A stretch of 64,000 bases of DNA from Kribbella steppae (GCF_004342025.1 NZ_SLWN01000018.1:1-64000); one strand, 5' to 3'. Counted from the stretch's first letter, positions 25,968 through 35,085 are shown. Program-made: numbers and translations. The notes: generated by a model from the letters alone, not told the origin.

Positions 25968-28124
25968 TCAGGACTCGCTCACCTCGGCACCGCCGTCCCA
26001 GATCCCGATTCGCAGCACGATGAACTCCGCGGGGTAGGTCGGGACGACGCCGACCTCGATGTACAACCGGCCGAGTGACCTGGTCGACGGCGGGTTCAGT
26101 ACCTCGTCGATCCGCACGTAGAACGCCTCCTCCGGCTTCGCGCCGAACAGCGCGCCGTCCTTCCACACCTGGGTCAGGAAATTGGTGATGGTCCGCTTGA
26201 GTCGCTGCCACAGTTGCAGGTCGTTCGGCTCGAACACCGACCCGCGGATACCTCGTTCGATCGATTGCTCGAGGAAGACGAACAGCCGGCGGATGTTGAC
26301 GTACTGCCAGTTGCGATCGAGATCCCCGGCGGTCGTCCTTGCCCCCCACACGACCGGCTGCGCCTGGCCGGGGAAGATCCGCAAGGCGTTGATGCCGAGC
26401 AGGTTGATCGGCCCCTGTTCGGCGTTGCTGAGCAGGGATTCGACGCCGAGCGAGCCTCTGATATTGGTGTTCGCCGGAGCCTTGTGCACACCCCGCGTCT
26501 GATCGGTGCGCGCGTAGATTCCCGCGATGTGACCGGCCGGCGGCCAGAGCTCGGCGACTCCGGTCGCGGGGTTACGCACCTGGATCCAGGGGTAGTAGAG
26601 CGCCGCGAAACCCTTGCTGGACCGGACCGTGGCGAACTGGTCGGTGACGGTCTCGATACTTGCCGCTGGCAATGAGTCGAGCAGCGCGAACCGGTCGTAC
26701 AGACTCTCGCAGTGCCCGACAAGAGCGGACTGGAGGTTGGGATCCGTGGCGCCGGGCACCACGACGAGCGAGATGTCCTGCCGAGCACCCAGCGGGTCGA
26801 GGTACGTGCTCGGACTGTTCAGCAGCTTCTGCCACGAGGCGGCCCGATCGTCGGCCACACCACCAACGAGCGGGTAGGTGCCCGGTGCCGGCCGGGAGTC
26901 GGCCGGCGCGGCCTCCTCCGGATTGGTCAGCCTGACGACCGAAGAATCGACCACAGTTCCCCAGTACGTCGGATGCCGCGAATCCACACCGAGACGCGGG
27001 TACGTGGTCGAGGCGCCGGCCGATCCGTCGAACACGACCAGGTCGAACTCCGCGCTGGTCAGCACCGGTGGCGTCTCCGGGTCGGTCAGCCCGTACGTGC
27101 TGGTGAGGCCGGGAGCATCGAGCGCGATGATGTCGCCGCCCGACGATGCCACCCGCACGTACTCGGTCGTCGCACCGGCGGTGATCGCCAGCAAGGTGCC
27201 GGGAGGAACCACCTGGTTGAGTGCCACAGTGGCCGGCGAGACGACTCGCAGCCGCCGGGCTCCGAGCGGGAGATCGGCGAGGCGCAGAGTGCCTCCCGTG
27301 TAGTCGTCGGTGCCGATCAGCGCGCCGGCCAGCGTGATCGTTGCGCCAGAGACGCCCTGGATCGTGCCGGGTGACTCCTTGGTGCCGACCTTGGCGATGA
27401 CACTGTCGCCAGGACTGAGTCCGTGGTTCGCATCACTCATCGCCAGGACGGTGCGGCTCGTCATCGTCGTGATGGCGGCGGGTGCTGCACTCGCCACGAC
27501 GAGAGCGCCGGTGATCAGGCCGTTGGTGAAGTCCGGCGTACTGGGCAGCGCGGTCGTCAGTACGACGCTGTCGGCAGCCACGGAGGCCACCCGCCGGGTG
27601 ACTCGCTCGGCTCCCTTGACCACTGTCACGAAGCTGCCCGCCTCGAACGGGGCCGAGGTCGCGACCATCAATGTCTTGCGGGCGTTCTTCACTTCTGCGA
27701 TAGGCAAGCCGCCTACCTTGGCCAGCGCGTCGTCGACCCGGCTTGAGTCGGTCACGGTGACAGTGACAGTGTCCCCGGCCGGTCCCTCAGCCACAGCGAT
27801 CGCGGTCAGCGCGACACCGGTATCGCGGTCAGGCAGGTCAGCCGCGGACTCCTCCGCGTCCGAGACCCGGACGACGTAGGCCGTCGTACCGCCGTTCAGG
27901 AAGAAGCCGTACGCGCCCTGGGCCAACCAGGCCTCGGGCCCGGACAGGAACCCGCCGAAGACCTCCTGGAACTTGTCCCAGCTCTGGATCAGAGTGGCGG
28001 TGTTCCGCGGTCCTTTCTCGGCGACCCCGAGGAACGCGGCCGTGCTCGTACTCACCCCTTCGATCGGGGCCGCCGGACCGAACTCCTCGATGTACACGCC
28101 TGGATAGGAAACCTGGACAGCCAT
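25968..28124 (-). CDS. eCIS contractile sheath protein
   Basis: A 718-residue tail sheath protein. The conserved N terminus VSYPGVYIEEFGPAAPIEGV with STAAFLGVAEKGP and the conserved C-terminal third (GINALRIFPGQAQPVVWGAR, NIRRLFVFLEQSIERG, VWKDGALFG, FIVLRIGIWDGG) are both present and hold the core contractile fold. Between residues about 120 and 340 is a long insertion of repeated beta modules that would project outward, making it larger than the 350-470 residues of minimal sheaths. GGAG precedes the ATG. It is followed 42 nt later by the tube gene. Confidence 0.95.
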   Translation of the reverse strand: MAVQVSYPGVYIEEFGPAAPIEGVSTSTAAFLGVAEKGPRNTATLIQSWDKFQEVFGGFLSGPEAWLAQGAYGFFLNGGTTAYVVRVSDAEESAADLPDRDTGVALTAIAVAEGPAGDTVTVTVTDSSRVDDALAKVGGLPIAEVKNARKTLMVATSAPFEAGSFVTVVKGAERVTRRVASVAADSVVLTTALPSTPDFTNGLITGALVVASAAPAAITTMTSRTVLAMSDANHGLSPGDSVIAKVGTKESPGTIQGVSGATITLAGALIGTDDYTGGTLRLADLPLGARRLRVVSPATVALNQVVPPGTLLAITAGATTEYVRVASSGGDIIALDAPGLTSTYGLTDPETPPVLTSAEFDLVVFDGSAGASTTYPRLGVDSRHPTYWGTVVDSSVVRLTNPEEAAPADSRPAPGTYPLVGGVADDRAASWQKLLNSPSTYLDPLGARQDISLVVVPGATDPNLQSALVGHCESLYDRFALLDSLPAASIETVTDQFATVRSSKGFAALYYPWIQVRNPATGVAELWPPAGHIAGIYARTDQTRGVHKAPANTNIRGSLGVESLLSNAEQGPINLLGINALRIFPGQAQPVVWGARTTAGDLDRNWQYVNIRRLFVFLEQSIERGIRGSVFEPNDLQLWQRLKRTITNFLTQVWKDGALFGAKPEEAFYVRIDEVLNPPSTRSLGRLYIEVGVVPTYPAEFIVLRIGIWDGGAEVSES

Positions 28125-28144
28125 GGGTGCTCCTCGGCGCCGCC

Positions 28145-29035
28145 CTACGGGACGGCGATGTCGTATCGTCCGAGCGGGTCGGGGACGTTGATCGCGACGC
28201 TGTGGCTTGGGACCCCCGGAGCGCTCACCTGGAGGACATGTGGTACCGGGCGGAGCCCGGCGAACGTGAACCGCCCGTCGGCGCCGGTGTCGACCGACTG
28301 CAGCAGGACGTCGTCACGGCGGATGCTGACGGTCGCGTCCTCGAGTGCCGCGTCGGCCTGCGTCACGGTGCCCGCGATCTGGACGAACACCTCGGCCGTC
28401 GCGGGATCGTCGCCCTGCCTGAACTCGATGATCCGCGTCGTCACCATCGGCCCGCTGACCTCGGTGCGCAGCCCGACCGGGACCGTGACGATCAGCCAGA
28501 TCGCCGGCCTCCAACGGATACCGGTCCCCATCGATCCCCAGAACTCCGCCAGCTTGAGGAACCCCTCGGGCGGTACCACCTCGACCGGGAGCGAAGTCTC
28601 GGCGATCAACGGATCGAGGTCCTTGAAGGCCTGCGAGTCCCTCGGGTAGATCGTCGCGGGGACCAGTGGCATCGACCGCAGCAGCGCGGCCAACGCGTCG
28701 TACAGCAGCTTGTGCTCATCCAGAGTGGGCTCGGTCGCCGGCGTGACCGTTGCCGGGCTCCACGCCGACACCAGGTAGTGGCAGTCGACCCGCACCGGGT
28801 CGGGAGTCCGCGTCGGGCCTTGCGATCCGCTGCCGCTGATCCACTCGTTGGAACGCAGGTCCCGCCGCTCCCGGACGTCGAAGAGGTAAACGTTGAGCGC
28901 GTTCACCCGCAACTGGCTCACACTCGCCAGCCACGCCTCATCCGGCGGCTGAAAGCGCACCTGCTCCTCACCGCTGACACCGGGCACCCCCGCCATCAAC
29001 ACAGTCCGCAGCAGATTGTCCACCTGATCAAGCAC
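28145..29035 (-). CDS. eCIS tail terminator-like protein, DUF4255 (Pvc16/Afp16 family) with C-terminal Ig-like domain
   Basis: A 296-residue protein. Residues 1-205 are the DUF4255/Pvc16 N domain (VDNLLRTVLMAGVPG, LNVYLFDVRERRDLRSNEW, LDCHYL-like VDCHYLVSAWS, EHKLLYDALAALLR, FWGSMGTGIRWRPAIWLIV), which caps tube and sheath at the distal end. Residues about 220-296 form a carboxypeptidase-regulatory/Ig-like beta domain (DVLLQSVDTGADGRFTFAGL) common as an extra domain in this family. The start is GTG. It lies 20 nt before the sheath gene. Confidence 0.9.
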   Translation of the reverse strand: MLDQVDNLLRTVLMAGVPGVSGEEQVRFQPPDEAWLASVSQLRVNALNVYLFDVRERRDLRSNEWISGSGSQGPTRTPDPVRVDCHYLVSAWSPATVTPATEPTLDEHKLLYDALAALLRSMPLVPATIYPRDSQAFKDLDPLIAETSLPVEVVPPEGFLKLAEFWGSMGTGIRWRPAIWLIVTVPVGLRTEVSGPMVTTRIIEFRQGDDPATAEVFVQIAGTVTQADAALEDATVSIRRDDVLLQSVDTGADGRFTFAGLRPVPHVLQVSAPGVPSHSVAINVPDPLGRYDIAVP

Positions 29036-29092
29036 CCGCCGATCATGCGCGACCCCCCGTCATCCTGCCGTGACCCCACCGTCTTCCCGACG

Positions 29093-31996
29093 TCATTCCT
29101 GGTAGAAGAACGGGTCGTAGTCGGCTTCCGACGGGCGGTACGGCAGGACTCCTGCTCGCGCCTTCGACGCGCCACCCAGATGGGGGATCTTGCTGTGCAT
29201 GGCGGTCGGCACCAGCGACATCGTCTCGACATCGGGCTCGTGGTGCCACGTGTGCGGCCCGTCCAGCACCTCGCCGAAGTTGTCCGGCACCCCGCCCTTC
29301 TCCCACTGCTCGATATGCGTGACGTTCTTCCAGCGGCCCTTGTACTGGCGCATCAACGAGCGGCGAGCCGGCGGGAAGTCCTTCTTGTCCACACCCTTCA
29401 TCTTCACGATGGCTTGTTCCTCGGCGAACGGCTTCATGACCGGCTCGCCGTTGATGTACTTGATCGGCTCCGAACCGGTCGCGCGGTTGACGTCGGGATC
29501 GAACGACACCCAGTCGCCCTCGCCCGGTATCTCGCTGTCCCAGGCACCGTCGCTCTCGGGCAGCCGGCGCGGCCCGGCCACCGGCGTGTCTTCGTAGGTT
29601 CGGGCCGCCTTACCTCGCTCCATCCGTGCGCCCTTGCCGCCGAGGAGATCCAGGGCGTCCTTGTCGACGTACGGATCGCCGGTCAGCCGTTCGAGGTAGT
29701 TCTCGGTCCGATCGGCGATCTGCTGGGCGCGGGCCGGATCCTTGCGCGCCGTCCTCCGGATGCGTTTGATCAGCGGGTCGATCTTCGCGCGCATCGCCGG
29801 TGTGTAGTCGTTCTCGAGCCGGTCGAGCGACTCGTCCAACGCCGGATCTCCGGTCGGCTTCGGCGCCTTCTTCGGCTTGGCGGCTGTGGTCTTGGCTGCC
29901 TTGGGCTTGGTGGTCGTGGTCTTGGCCGCCTTGGGATTCGGGGCCTTGGGTTGGGTGGTGGGCGGGGCTGCGGGTGGTTGGGGTGTGGGCGCGGCCGGGG
30001 GTTCGAGGGCGGTGGTCGGTGGGGCGGTCGGTTCGGCCAGGGGCGGTTCTGGTGTTGCGGGTGGTTCGGCGGCTTCGGTTTTGGGCGTCTCTAGTTTCTC
30101 CACAGGCTCGGGCGTCTCTGGCTTCTTCACCAGCTCGGGCGTCTCGGGCTTCTTCACCAGCTCGGGCGTCTCGGGCGGCTTCGCCGGTTCCGGTGCCTTC
30201 GGGAGCTCTGGGGGCGGGCTGGGTTCGGGGGTCGTCGCGGTGGTTGGCTTGGTTGCGGCGGCGGGTTTTACGGTCTCGGGAGTGGGTGGGCGTTCGAGTA
30301 CGTCGGGGGTCTTCAACGTCAGCGATTCGGCGGTCGGGGCCGGTGGCTTGGGGGTGGCGCGGAGGGCGTCGTCGGTCAGGCTTGCGGCGGCCTTGCCTGC
30401 CGCGGCCTCGACTGCGGCCGGCTTCTTCGCGATTCCGAGCAGCTTCTCGAGGAACGACTTCAGCGCCGTGATGGCCTCCTCGAACGGCTGCAGCACCGGG
30501 CCGAGGATCTTCTCCAGCGGTTTCAGCATCTTCCTCATCGCCGTTCCGAGAAACATCTCCACCGCGTCGATCGCCTTGCCCACTGTCGCCACCAGTTCGG
30601 CCGCCCTTCCCACGACGACGCCGGCGCCCTTGGCGACCCGTTCCAGCGCCACCGCGACCTTCGCGACTCCGGCCGCGATCTGCTCGACGGCATTGCCGAC
30701 GCCCGACGTGAACAGCAGCAGCGCGATCTGGACGGCCACGAACCCCACGGCGTACCCGAGCTTGCTGCCGATCTGCGACCACGGGGTGTTGAGGACCGCG
30801 GCCTCGCCACCCTTCAGCATCGATCCGCTCCACTCCAGCGGCCCCATGGATCCGGGCTCTTCGGCCGGCTTCTCGGCCGGCTTCTCCGCCGGCTTCGGGG
30901 CGAGCGGCGCGGTCAGACTGTCGACCACCGCGGTGGCGCCTGCCTTGCCGAGGTTCCGGGCCTGCTGTTTGGCGAACTCGGCGAGGTTCCCCTGTGCCTC
31001 GAGGATCCCGACGATCGTAGCCGCGGGATTGTTCTTGGCGTTCTCCCAGGCGTCGCCGACCCGCGTTCCGATCGCGCCGACCTTGGTCGCCACCGCCTGG
31101 GCGTCGGCAGCCAGACCGCCGGGATCGGACAGCACGCTGGCCAGCATCCGGGGACCCAGCAGTTGGATCTTCTCGGCCAGCACCGCCAGGCTGAACAGGT
31201 CCGTGATCGGGCTGATGACACCCAGGACCAGTCCGGCGTAGTAGCCCTTGACGAGTTGCGCGACGTCGCCCGCCCCCATGCCGAGCATCGCCCTCAGGAA
31301 GTCGATGCCCTTGTTGCCGGTCCACAGCTGGGCGATCAGCTCCTCGGCGAAACCGATGACGGCGTGCTGGACCAGGTCCGCCGCAGTCGAGCGGACACCG
31401 AGCGAACCCATCACCTGGTTGACCATCTTCGACTGCAACTGCCTCATCAGCCGGCTGGACAGATCCCCTTGCTTGCTCTCGTCGCCGCCCGCGAAGCCGA
31501 CGGGCGCGCCGGGACCGACGTCGACGTACCGGCGGCCCGCCAGCGCTCCCTCGACCGCCCGATCGGCGAGACCTTCGTTGGCAGCAGCCGGCGGCTGCCC
31601 AGGGCTCAGCCCACGGCCGCGTTCCTGTTGCACGCTGTGCGCGAGCTCGTGGACGAGCAACGGGAAGTTGTCGCTGCCGAGCACGATATGAGACCCCACC
31701 GTGTACGCCGAGGTGCCCGCCTCGCGGTTGGCCTGCTGGGCGTTCGATCCGGTGTGCAGGCGGACCGCGGACAGGTCGGAGCCGAAGGCCTGATTCGCCC
31801 AGCTCCGCAGTTCCGGGTCCAGCGGCGTACCCAGGTCGCCGCGCGACGGCGGGTGACTCTCGACCACCCGCGCGAACGCGGAGTTCCCCATCCTGGTGGC
31901 TGGTGGCTCTTGCCCGGACTCGGCCGGACCTGAGTGGCCGGGCTCGAGGTCCGCCTCGTCGAGTTCGCTGATCGGCGCTGTGCGGGTCCGGTTCAT
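29093..31996 (-). CDS. eCIS effector: DUF4157 N-terminal domain, helical core, Pro/Lys linker, C-terminal WHH nuclease toxin
   Basis: A 967-residue modular protein. Residues about 55-140 are a DUF4157 domain, the eCIS-associated module with the metalloprotease-like motif HELAH (116-120). Residues 180-540 are helical with hydrophobic stretches (GFVAVQIALLLFTSGVGN) that may insert into membrane. Residues about 545-720 are a P/E/K/T-rich linker with repeats. The C-terminal 60 residues match the WHH nuclease fold of the HNH/ENDO VII group: TWHH (916-919), SLVPTAMH and HLGG. This is the build of a polymorphic toxin delivered by the tube, probably cutting DNA or RNA in the target. No immunity gene follows; the next gene starts 57 nt later and is DUF4255. 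It overlaps the ATPase gene by ATGA. Confidence 0.85.
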   Translation of the reverse strand: MNRTRTAPISELDEADLEPGHSGPAESGQEPPATRMGNSAFARVVESHPPSRGDLGTPLDPELRSWANQAFGSDLSAVRLHTGSNAQQANREAGTSAYTVGSHIVLGSDNFPLLVHELAHSVQQERGRGLSPGQPPAAANEGLADRAVEGALAGRRYVDVGPGAPVGFAGGDESKQGDLSSRLMRQLQSKMVNQVMGSLGVRSTAADLVQHAVIGFAEELIAQLWTGNKGIDFLRAMLGMGAGDVAQLVKGYYAGLVLGVISPITDLFSLAVLAEKIQLLGPRMLASVLSDPGGLAADAQAVATKVGAIGTRVGDAWENAKNNPAATIVGILEAQGNLAEFAKQQARNLGKAGATAVVDSLTAPLAPKPAEKPAEKPAEEPGSMGPLEWSGSMLKGGEAAVLNTPWSQIGSKLGYAVGFVAVQIALLLFTSGVGNAVEQIAAGVAKVAVALERVAKGAGVVVGRAAELVATVGKAIDAVEMFLGTAMRKMLKPLEKILGPVLQPFEEAITALKSFLEKLLGIAKKPAAVEAAAGKAAASLTDDALRATPKPPAPTAESLTLKTPDVLERPPTPETVKPAAATKPTTATTPEPSPPPELPKAPEPAKPPETPELVKKPETPELVKKPETPEPVEKLETPKTEAAEPPATPEPPLAEPTAPPTTALEPPAAPTPQPPAAPPTTQPKAPNPKAAKTTTTKPKAAKTTAAKPKKAPKPTGDPALDESLDRLENDYTPAMRAKIDPLIKRIRRTARKDPARAQQIADRTENYLERLTGDPYVDKDALDLLGGKGARMERGKAARTYEDTPVAGPRRLPESDGAWDSEIPGEGDWVSFDPDVNRATGSEPIKYINGEPVMKPFAEEQAIVKMKGVDKKDFPPARRSLMRQYKGRWKNVTHIEQWEKGGVPDNFGEVLDGPHTWHHEPDVETMSLVPTAMHSKIPHLGGASKARAGVLPYRPSEADYDPFFYQE
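30110..30170 (-). repeat. In-frame 27-bp tandem repeat in the effector linker
   Basis: The unit gggcgtctcgggcttcttcaccagctc-like word (27 bp on the plus strand, given here as its first 20: gggcgtctcgggcttcttca) occurs at 30110 and 30137 and partly at 30164. It encodes the nonamer ELVKKPETP on the minus strand. A second, shorter run at about 30868-30900 encodes KPAEKPAEKPAEE. Both lie in flexible linkers and may vary in copy number between strains. Confidence 0.7.
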
Positions 31997-34026
31997 CGTC
32001 CCTCCTCCACCGACGAGCCCTCGATCGGTCGGCCGAGCTTCTGGTACTCGCGCCGTACGGCGTGCTCGACATGGTGCGCCTGCACCGTGTCGCCTTCGGT
32101 TCTCGCGAGGTACGCCGATGCGACTGCCACGTTCCGGATCTGGCCCCCGGACAGTCGGTGGCGAGCAGCCAGGCCCGGCAGGTCGAGGTCGGCCGCGAGG
32201 TTCACCTGGGGCGGGAAGACGCGCTGCCAGATCAGCAGCCTGTCCCGCTCGTCCGGTAACGGGAAATGGATGTCGAAGGCCAGCCGGCGCAGGAATGCCT
32301 CGTCGAGATTGGTCCGCAGGTTGGTGGCGAGGATCGTGACGCCGTCGTGCTCCTCCATCCGCTGGAGCAGGTAGGAGATCTCGACGTTGGCGTACCGGTC
32401 ATGGGAGTCCCGGACCGCCGATCGCTTCCCGAACAAGGCGTCCGCCTCGTCGAAGATCAGCACGACATCGGCCGTCTTCGCCGCGGTGAAGATCCGGTCC
32501 AGGTTCTTCTCGGTCTCGCCGATGTATTTGCTGACCACCGTCGACAGCTCGACCCGCCAGAGCTGTAGACCGAGTTCCCCGGCGACGATCTGGGCGGCCG
32601 CCGTCTTGCCGGTACCGGAGGGCCCGCTGAACAGCGCATGCAGGCTGTTGCTCGTACTACCCCGCCGCATCCCCCAGTCGTCGAGCACCTCTGTCTGGAG
32701 GCGTACCCGGTTGCTCAACTCACGAAGCTGGTCGGTCGTGTCGCGCGGGAAGACGAGATCTTCCCATCGGTGGCAGAGCTCGACCTGCCGCGCCACCGTC
32801 GCCACTCCACGGGCCGCCAACTCCCCCGCGGCCTCCGCGGCCCGCCTGGGGCTGGAAACGGTCCTGTCCCCCAAGGTCGCGGACGTACGAGCCATCCGAA
32901 CCGCGTCATCAATATCCGAGGTACTCAACCGATACGACCGCGCCAGGCTGTCGACCTCGTCTGCGGCCAACTCGAGCCCGACCTCCTGCGCTGCCGTGAG
33001 CCAGCGCGAGCTGCGGATCCGCAGGTCGGCAGGTGGGACCACGACGGGCAGGAATCCCATCGACAGCATCGCTGGACTGGTCTCCGGCGCGGTGACCACG
33101 ACCAAGTCGAGCTCACCGAGGAGCTCGCACCACCGGTCGACATCGCATGACGGCGCGACGACCACCGCCTGCTGCCACCGCGCCTCACGCTGGATGAGTT
33201 CGGCATGCTGACAGCTCGTGGGGTCCACCGTGAGCATCGGCCGACCGCTGCCGGCGACCATCGCCTCGGCGACCTGCCGAAGCAATCGGCTGTCCCGGCC
33301 CGTCACCTGGACCCGCGCATGCTGTCCCTTCAGCAAGGTGGCAATAGCCGAAACCTGCGCTGCCACCGCCGAAGTCAGTGGCAGCGAACCGACGTCACCA
33401 ACTGCCTCGGACAGCCGCGCAACGGAAGCCAGCCGCTCGTCGAGGTCCCCGCCGCCAAGGAAGAGCCGGCGGACCTGGCGGTCGAGCCGGAGCGGCTGTG
33501 CGATCAACGGCCAGGTTCGGTTGGCGTCGTCGCCCACCTCGATGAGGTGGTCGGCTCGGAGCCTTGCGCCACGGTCGAAGAGTTCGAGGCAGCTCAGCCG
33601 TTCCTCGGCATCTTGGCAGAAGAGATCGAGCACCAGTCCGACGGTCGGCTGCCGCCGGGTGACGTCGTCCTGTAGGTAGCCATAGATGCGCCCGTACTTT
33701 CCATCGATCTCGGGAGCGAGCGCGAGGAGCATCGCCGCGCTCTCCACGGAGCTCAGACCGAGGACCGGACCGAACTCCGCCGACCCGGCTCCGGCCAGCA
33801 ATGGCACCCCCGGTGCGCGCGCGACCAATCGGTCGAGCTCGTCGAGGCCGACGTACAGGCCGCGATAGGGATCGCTGGCCGGCCCGACGCCGTACCGCTC
33901 CTGGGCGGCCGCCCTGGCGAGGTCCAGTACGTCGTCGAGTTGTTCGAGCCAGCCGAGGATCTCGCCGATCTTCGGCACCGGCCACTTCCCTCCGCCCGAC
34001 CGCGGGATCCCGGTCACGACGGTCAT
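31993..34026 (-). CDS. eCIS AAA+ ATPase (Afp15/Pvc15 family)
   Basis: A 677-residue ATPase. The N-terminal 400 residues are the eCIS-type extension, and the AAA core at about 440-620 has Walker A GPSGTGKTAAAQ, pore-loop region VSKYIGETEKNLDRIF, Walker B VVLIFDEADALFGKR, sensor 1 ILATNLRTNLD and arginine finger FLRRLAFDIHFPLP. Homologues are needed for effector loading or particle assembly. The ATG at 34026 overlaps the previous stop by 4 bases (ATGA), which fixes the start. It is followed directly by the effector gene, again by ATGA, consistent with the two acting together. Confidence 0.93.
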   Translation of the reverse strand: MTVVTGIPRSGGGKWPVPKIGEILGWLEQLDDVLDLARAAAQERYGVGPASDPYRGLYVGLDELDRLVARAPGVPLLAGAGSAEFGPVLGLSSVESAAMLLALAPEIDGKYGRIYGYLQDDVTRRQPTVGLVLDLFCQDAEERLSCLELFDRGARLRADHLIEVGDDANRTWPLIAQPLRLDRQVRRLFLGGGDLDERLASVARLSEAVGDVGSLPLTSAVAAQVSAIATLLKGQHARVQVTGRDSRLLRQVAEAMVAGSGRPMLTVDPTSCQHAELIQREARWQQAVVVAPSCDVDRWCELLGELDLVVVTAPETSPAMLSMGFLPVVVPPADLRIRSSRWLTAAQEVGLELAADEVDSLARSYRLSTSDIDDAVRMARTSATLGDRTVSSPRRAAEAAGELAARGVATVARQVELCHRWEDLVFPRDTTDQLRELSNRVRLQTEVLDDWGMRRGSTSNSLHALFSGPSGTGKTAAAQIVAGELGLQLWRVELSTVVSKYIGETEKNLDRIFTAAKTADVVLIFDEADALFGKRSAVRDSHDRYANVEISYLLQRMEEHDGVTILATNLRTNLDEAFLRRLAFDIHFPLPDERDRLLIWQRVFPPQVNLAADLDLPGLAARHRLSGGQIRNVAVASAYLARTEGDTVQAHHVEHAVRREYQKLGRPIEGSSVEEGR

Positions 34027-34277
34027 CCGTCGCAGTGATCGGCGTCGCCGAGGAAGCCGGCCAGCCACCGTTCGACCTCGGCCCGCAACTCGTCCGCACC
34101 CACGACGGTGATGCTCAGCCGCGGCTGATCGCGCACGGACACACTGCTGGTGATCCGGTAGTGATCCGCGCCGCCGGCCAGATCGTCGAGGGCGCGGATC
34201 GCCAGCACGCCTACGCGCCCCGTCGGCCTGGGGATCGGAAGTCCTCGGATCGGAGAGACCATGACCGAGATGGTCAC
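34023..34277 (-). CDS. Small eCIS-operon protein of unknown function
   Basis: An 84-residue protein beginning at a GTG 10 nt after the SARP stop; an ATG 36 nt further upstream, inside the SARP gene, is possible too. It has beta-rich sequence VSPIRGLPIPRPTGRVGVLAIRAL, HYRITSSVSV and RLSITVVGADELRAEVERWLA. No family is recognised. Its stop overlaps the ATPase start by 4 bases, so it is almost surely translated with it. A chaperone or adaptor for the ATPase is possible but only a guess. Confidence 0.6.
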   Translation of the reverse strand: MTISVMVSPIRGLPIPRPTGRVGVLAIRALDDLAGGADHYRITSSVSVRDQPRLSITVVGADELRAEVERWLAGFLGDADHCDG

Positions 34278-34287
34278 CCTGTGGTCG

Positions 34288-35085
34288 TCACGCCACCGTG
34301 ATTCCAACGTCATGCAGGGCCGGGCCACCCACCGAACGAGCCAGCAGGTCGGTCATCGCCTCGGACGGTCGTAGCCCCAGCTCGTCGCGAAGGAGCCGCG
34401 CGCAGGCCTGGTACTGATGGATCGCCGCGCTCCGGTTGCCCTGGTCCAGGTACGCCTTCATGAGCAGCAGGTGCGCCGTTTCCCGCAGCGGCTCGCACGC
34501 GATCGCGTCGAGACCGGCGACCACCGCCTGCGCGTGCCGGCCGAGCAGGAGAAGTTGCTCGCCGAGCGCCTCGAGCGCATGCAGCCGAAGTTGCCGGAAC
34601 TGCTCCTGGGCGACCAGGATCCAGTCCTCGGCCCAGTCCACCAACATCTCCTGACGGAGCAACTGGAGTGTGCCGGGAACGTCGGCAAGGTCGTACTGCC
34701 CGTCGATCAACTGGCGGGCGCGGAGGGCCGCCTCGTGCGCGTCGACCGCCACGGTTGACATCAGGCTCAGCGTCGTCGGGGTGACCTGGACCAGCGGTAC
34801 GCCCAGTCGCGAGAGATTCCAGACCGCGGTCCGCAGACTCGACAGCGCTCGTTCCTCGGTCGTGTCCGGCCACAGCGTCCCGGCCACCGTCACCCGGCGA
34901 GCTCGTCCGGAGTGGAGGGCGAGGAACGCAAGCACACGTTCCGCCCGGCTGCAGATGGGGACCGGGCCCGCTCCAACCGCGACGCCCAGCTGTGGCAGCA
35001 GGTGCAGATCGACATGGAGCCCCCCTTCAGAGTGAGCGGGTGGCGGACGACCCTGGTCGAGTACTGGCGATCTCGAGTCACGCAT
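34288..35085 (-). CDS. SARP-family transcriptional activator (first gene of the eCIS operon)
   Basis: A 265-residue SARP. Residues about 25-110 are the OmpR-type winged helix (AERVLAFLALHSGRARRVT, AGTLWPDTTEERALSSLRTA with VWNLSRL). Residues about 120-260 are the bacterial transcriptional activator (BTAD) domain: FRQLRLHALEALGEQLLLLG, AVVAGLDAIACEPLRETAH, AYLDQGNRSAAIHQYQAC. The ATG at 35085 has GGGAG 7 nt before it. It lies at the head of the eCIS operon, 45 nt downstream of three 11-bp-spaced heptamers that look like its own binding site. It most likely activates the operon it belongs to. Confidence 0.9.
   Translation of the reverse strand: MRDSRSPVLDQGRPPPAHSEGGLHVDLHLLPQLGVAVGAGPVPICSRAERVLAFLALHSGRARRVTVAGTLWPDTTEERALSSLRTAVWNLSRLGVPLVQVTPTTLSLMSTVAVDAHEAALRARQLIDGQYDLADVPGTLQLLRQEMLVDWAEDWILVAQEQFRQLRLHALEALGEQLLLLGRHAQAVVAGLDAIACEPLRETAHLLLMKAYLDQGNRSAAIHQYQACARLLRDELGLRPSEAMTDLLARSVGGPALHDVGITVA

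Noticed and set aside
28127..30094. Plus-strand open frame of about 650 codons
   Set aside because: Antisense to DUF4255 and effector genes; its glycine-rich end is the mirror of the Pro-rich effector linker.
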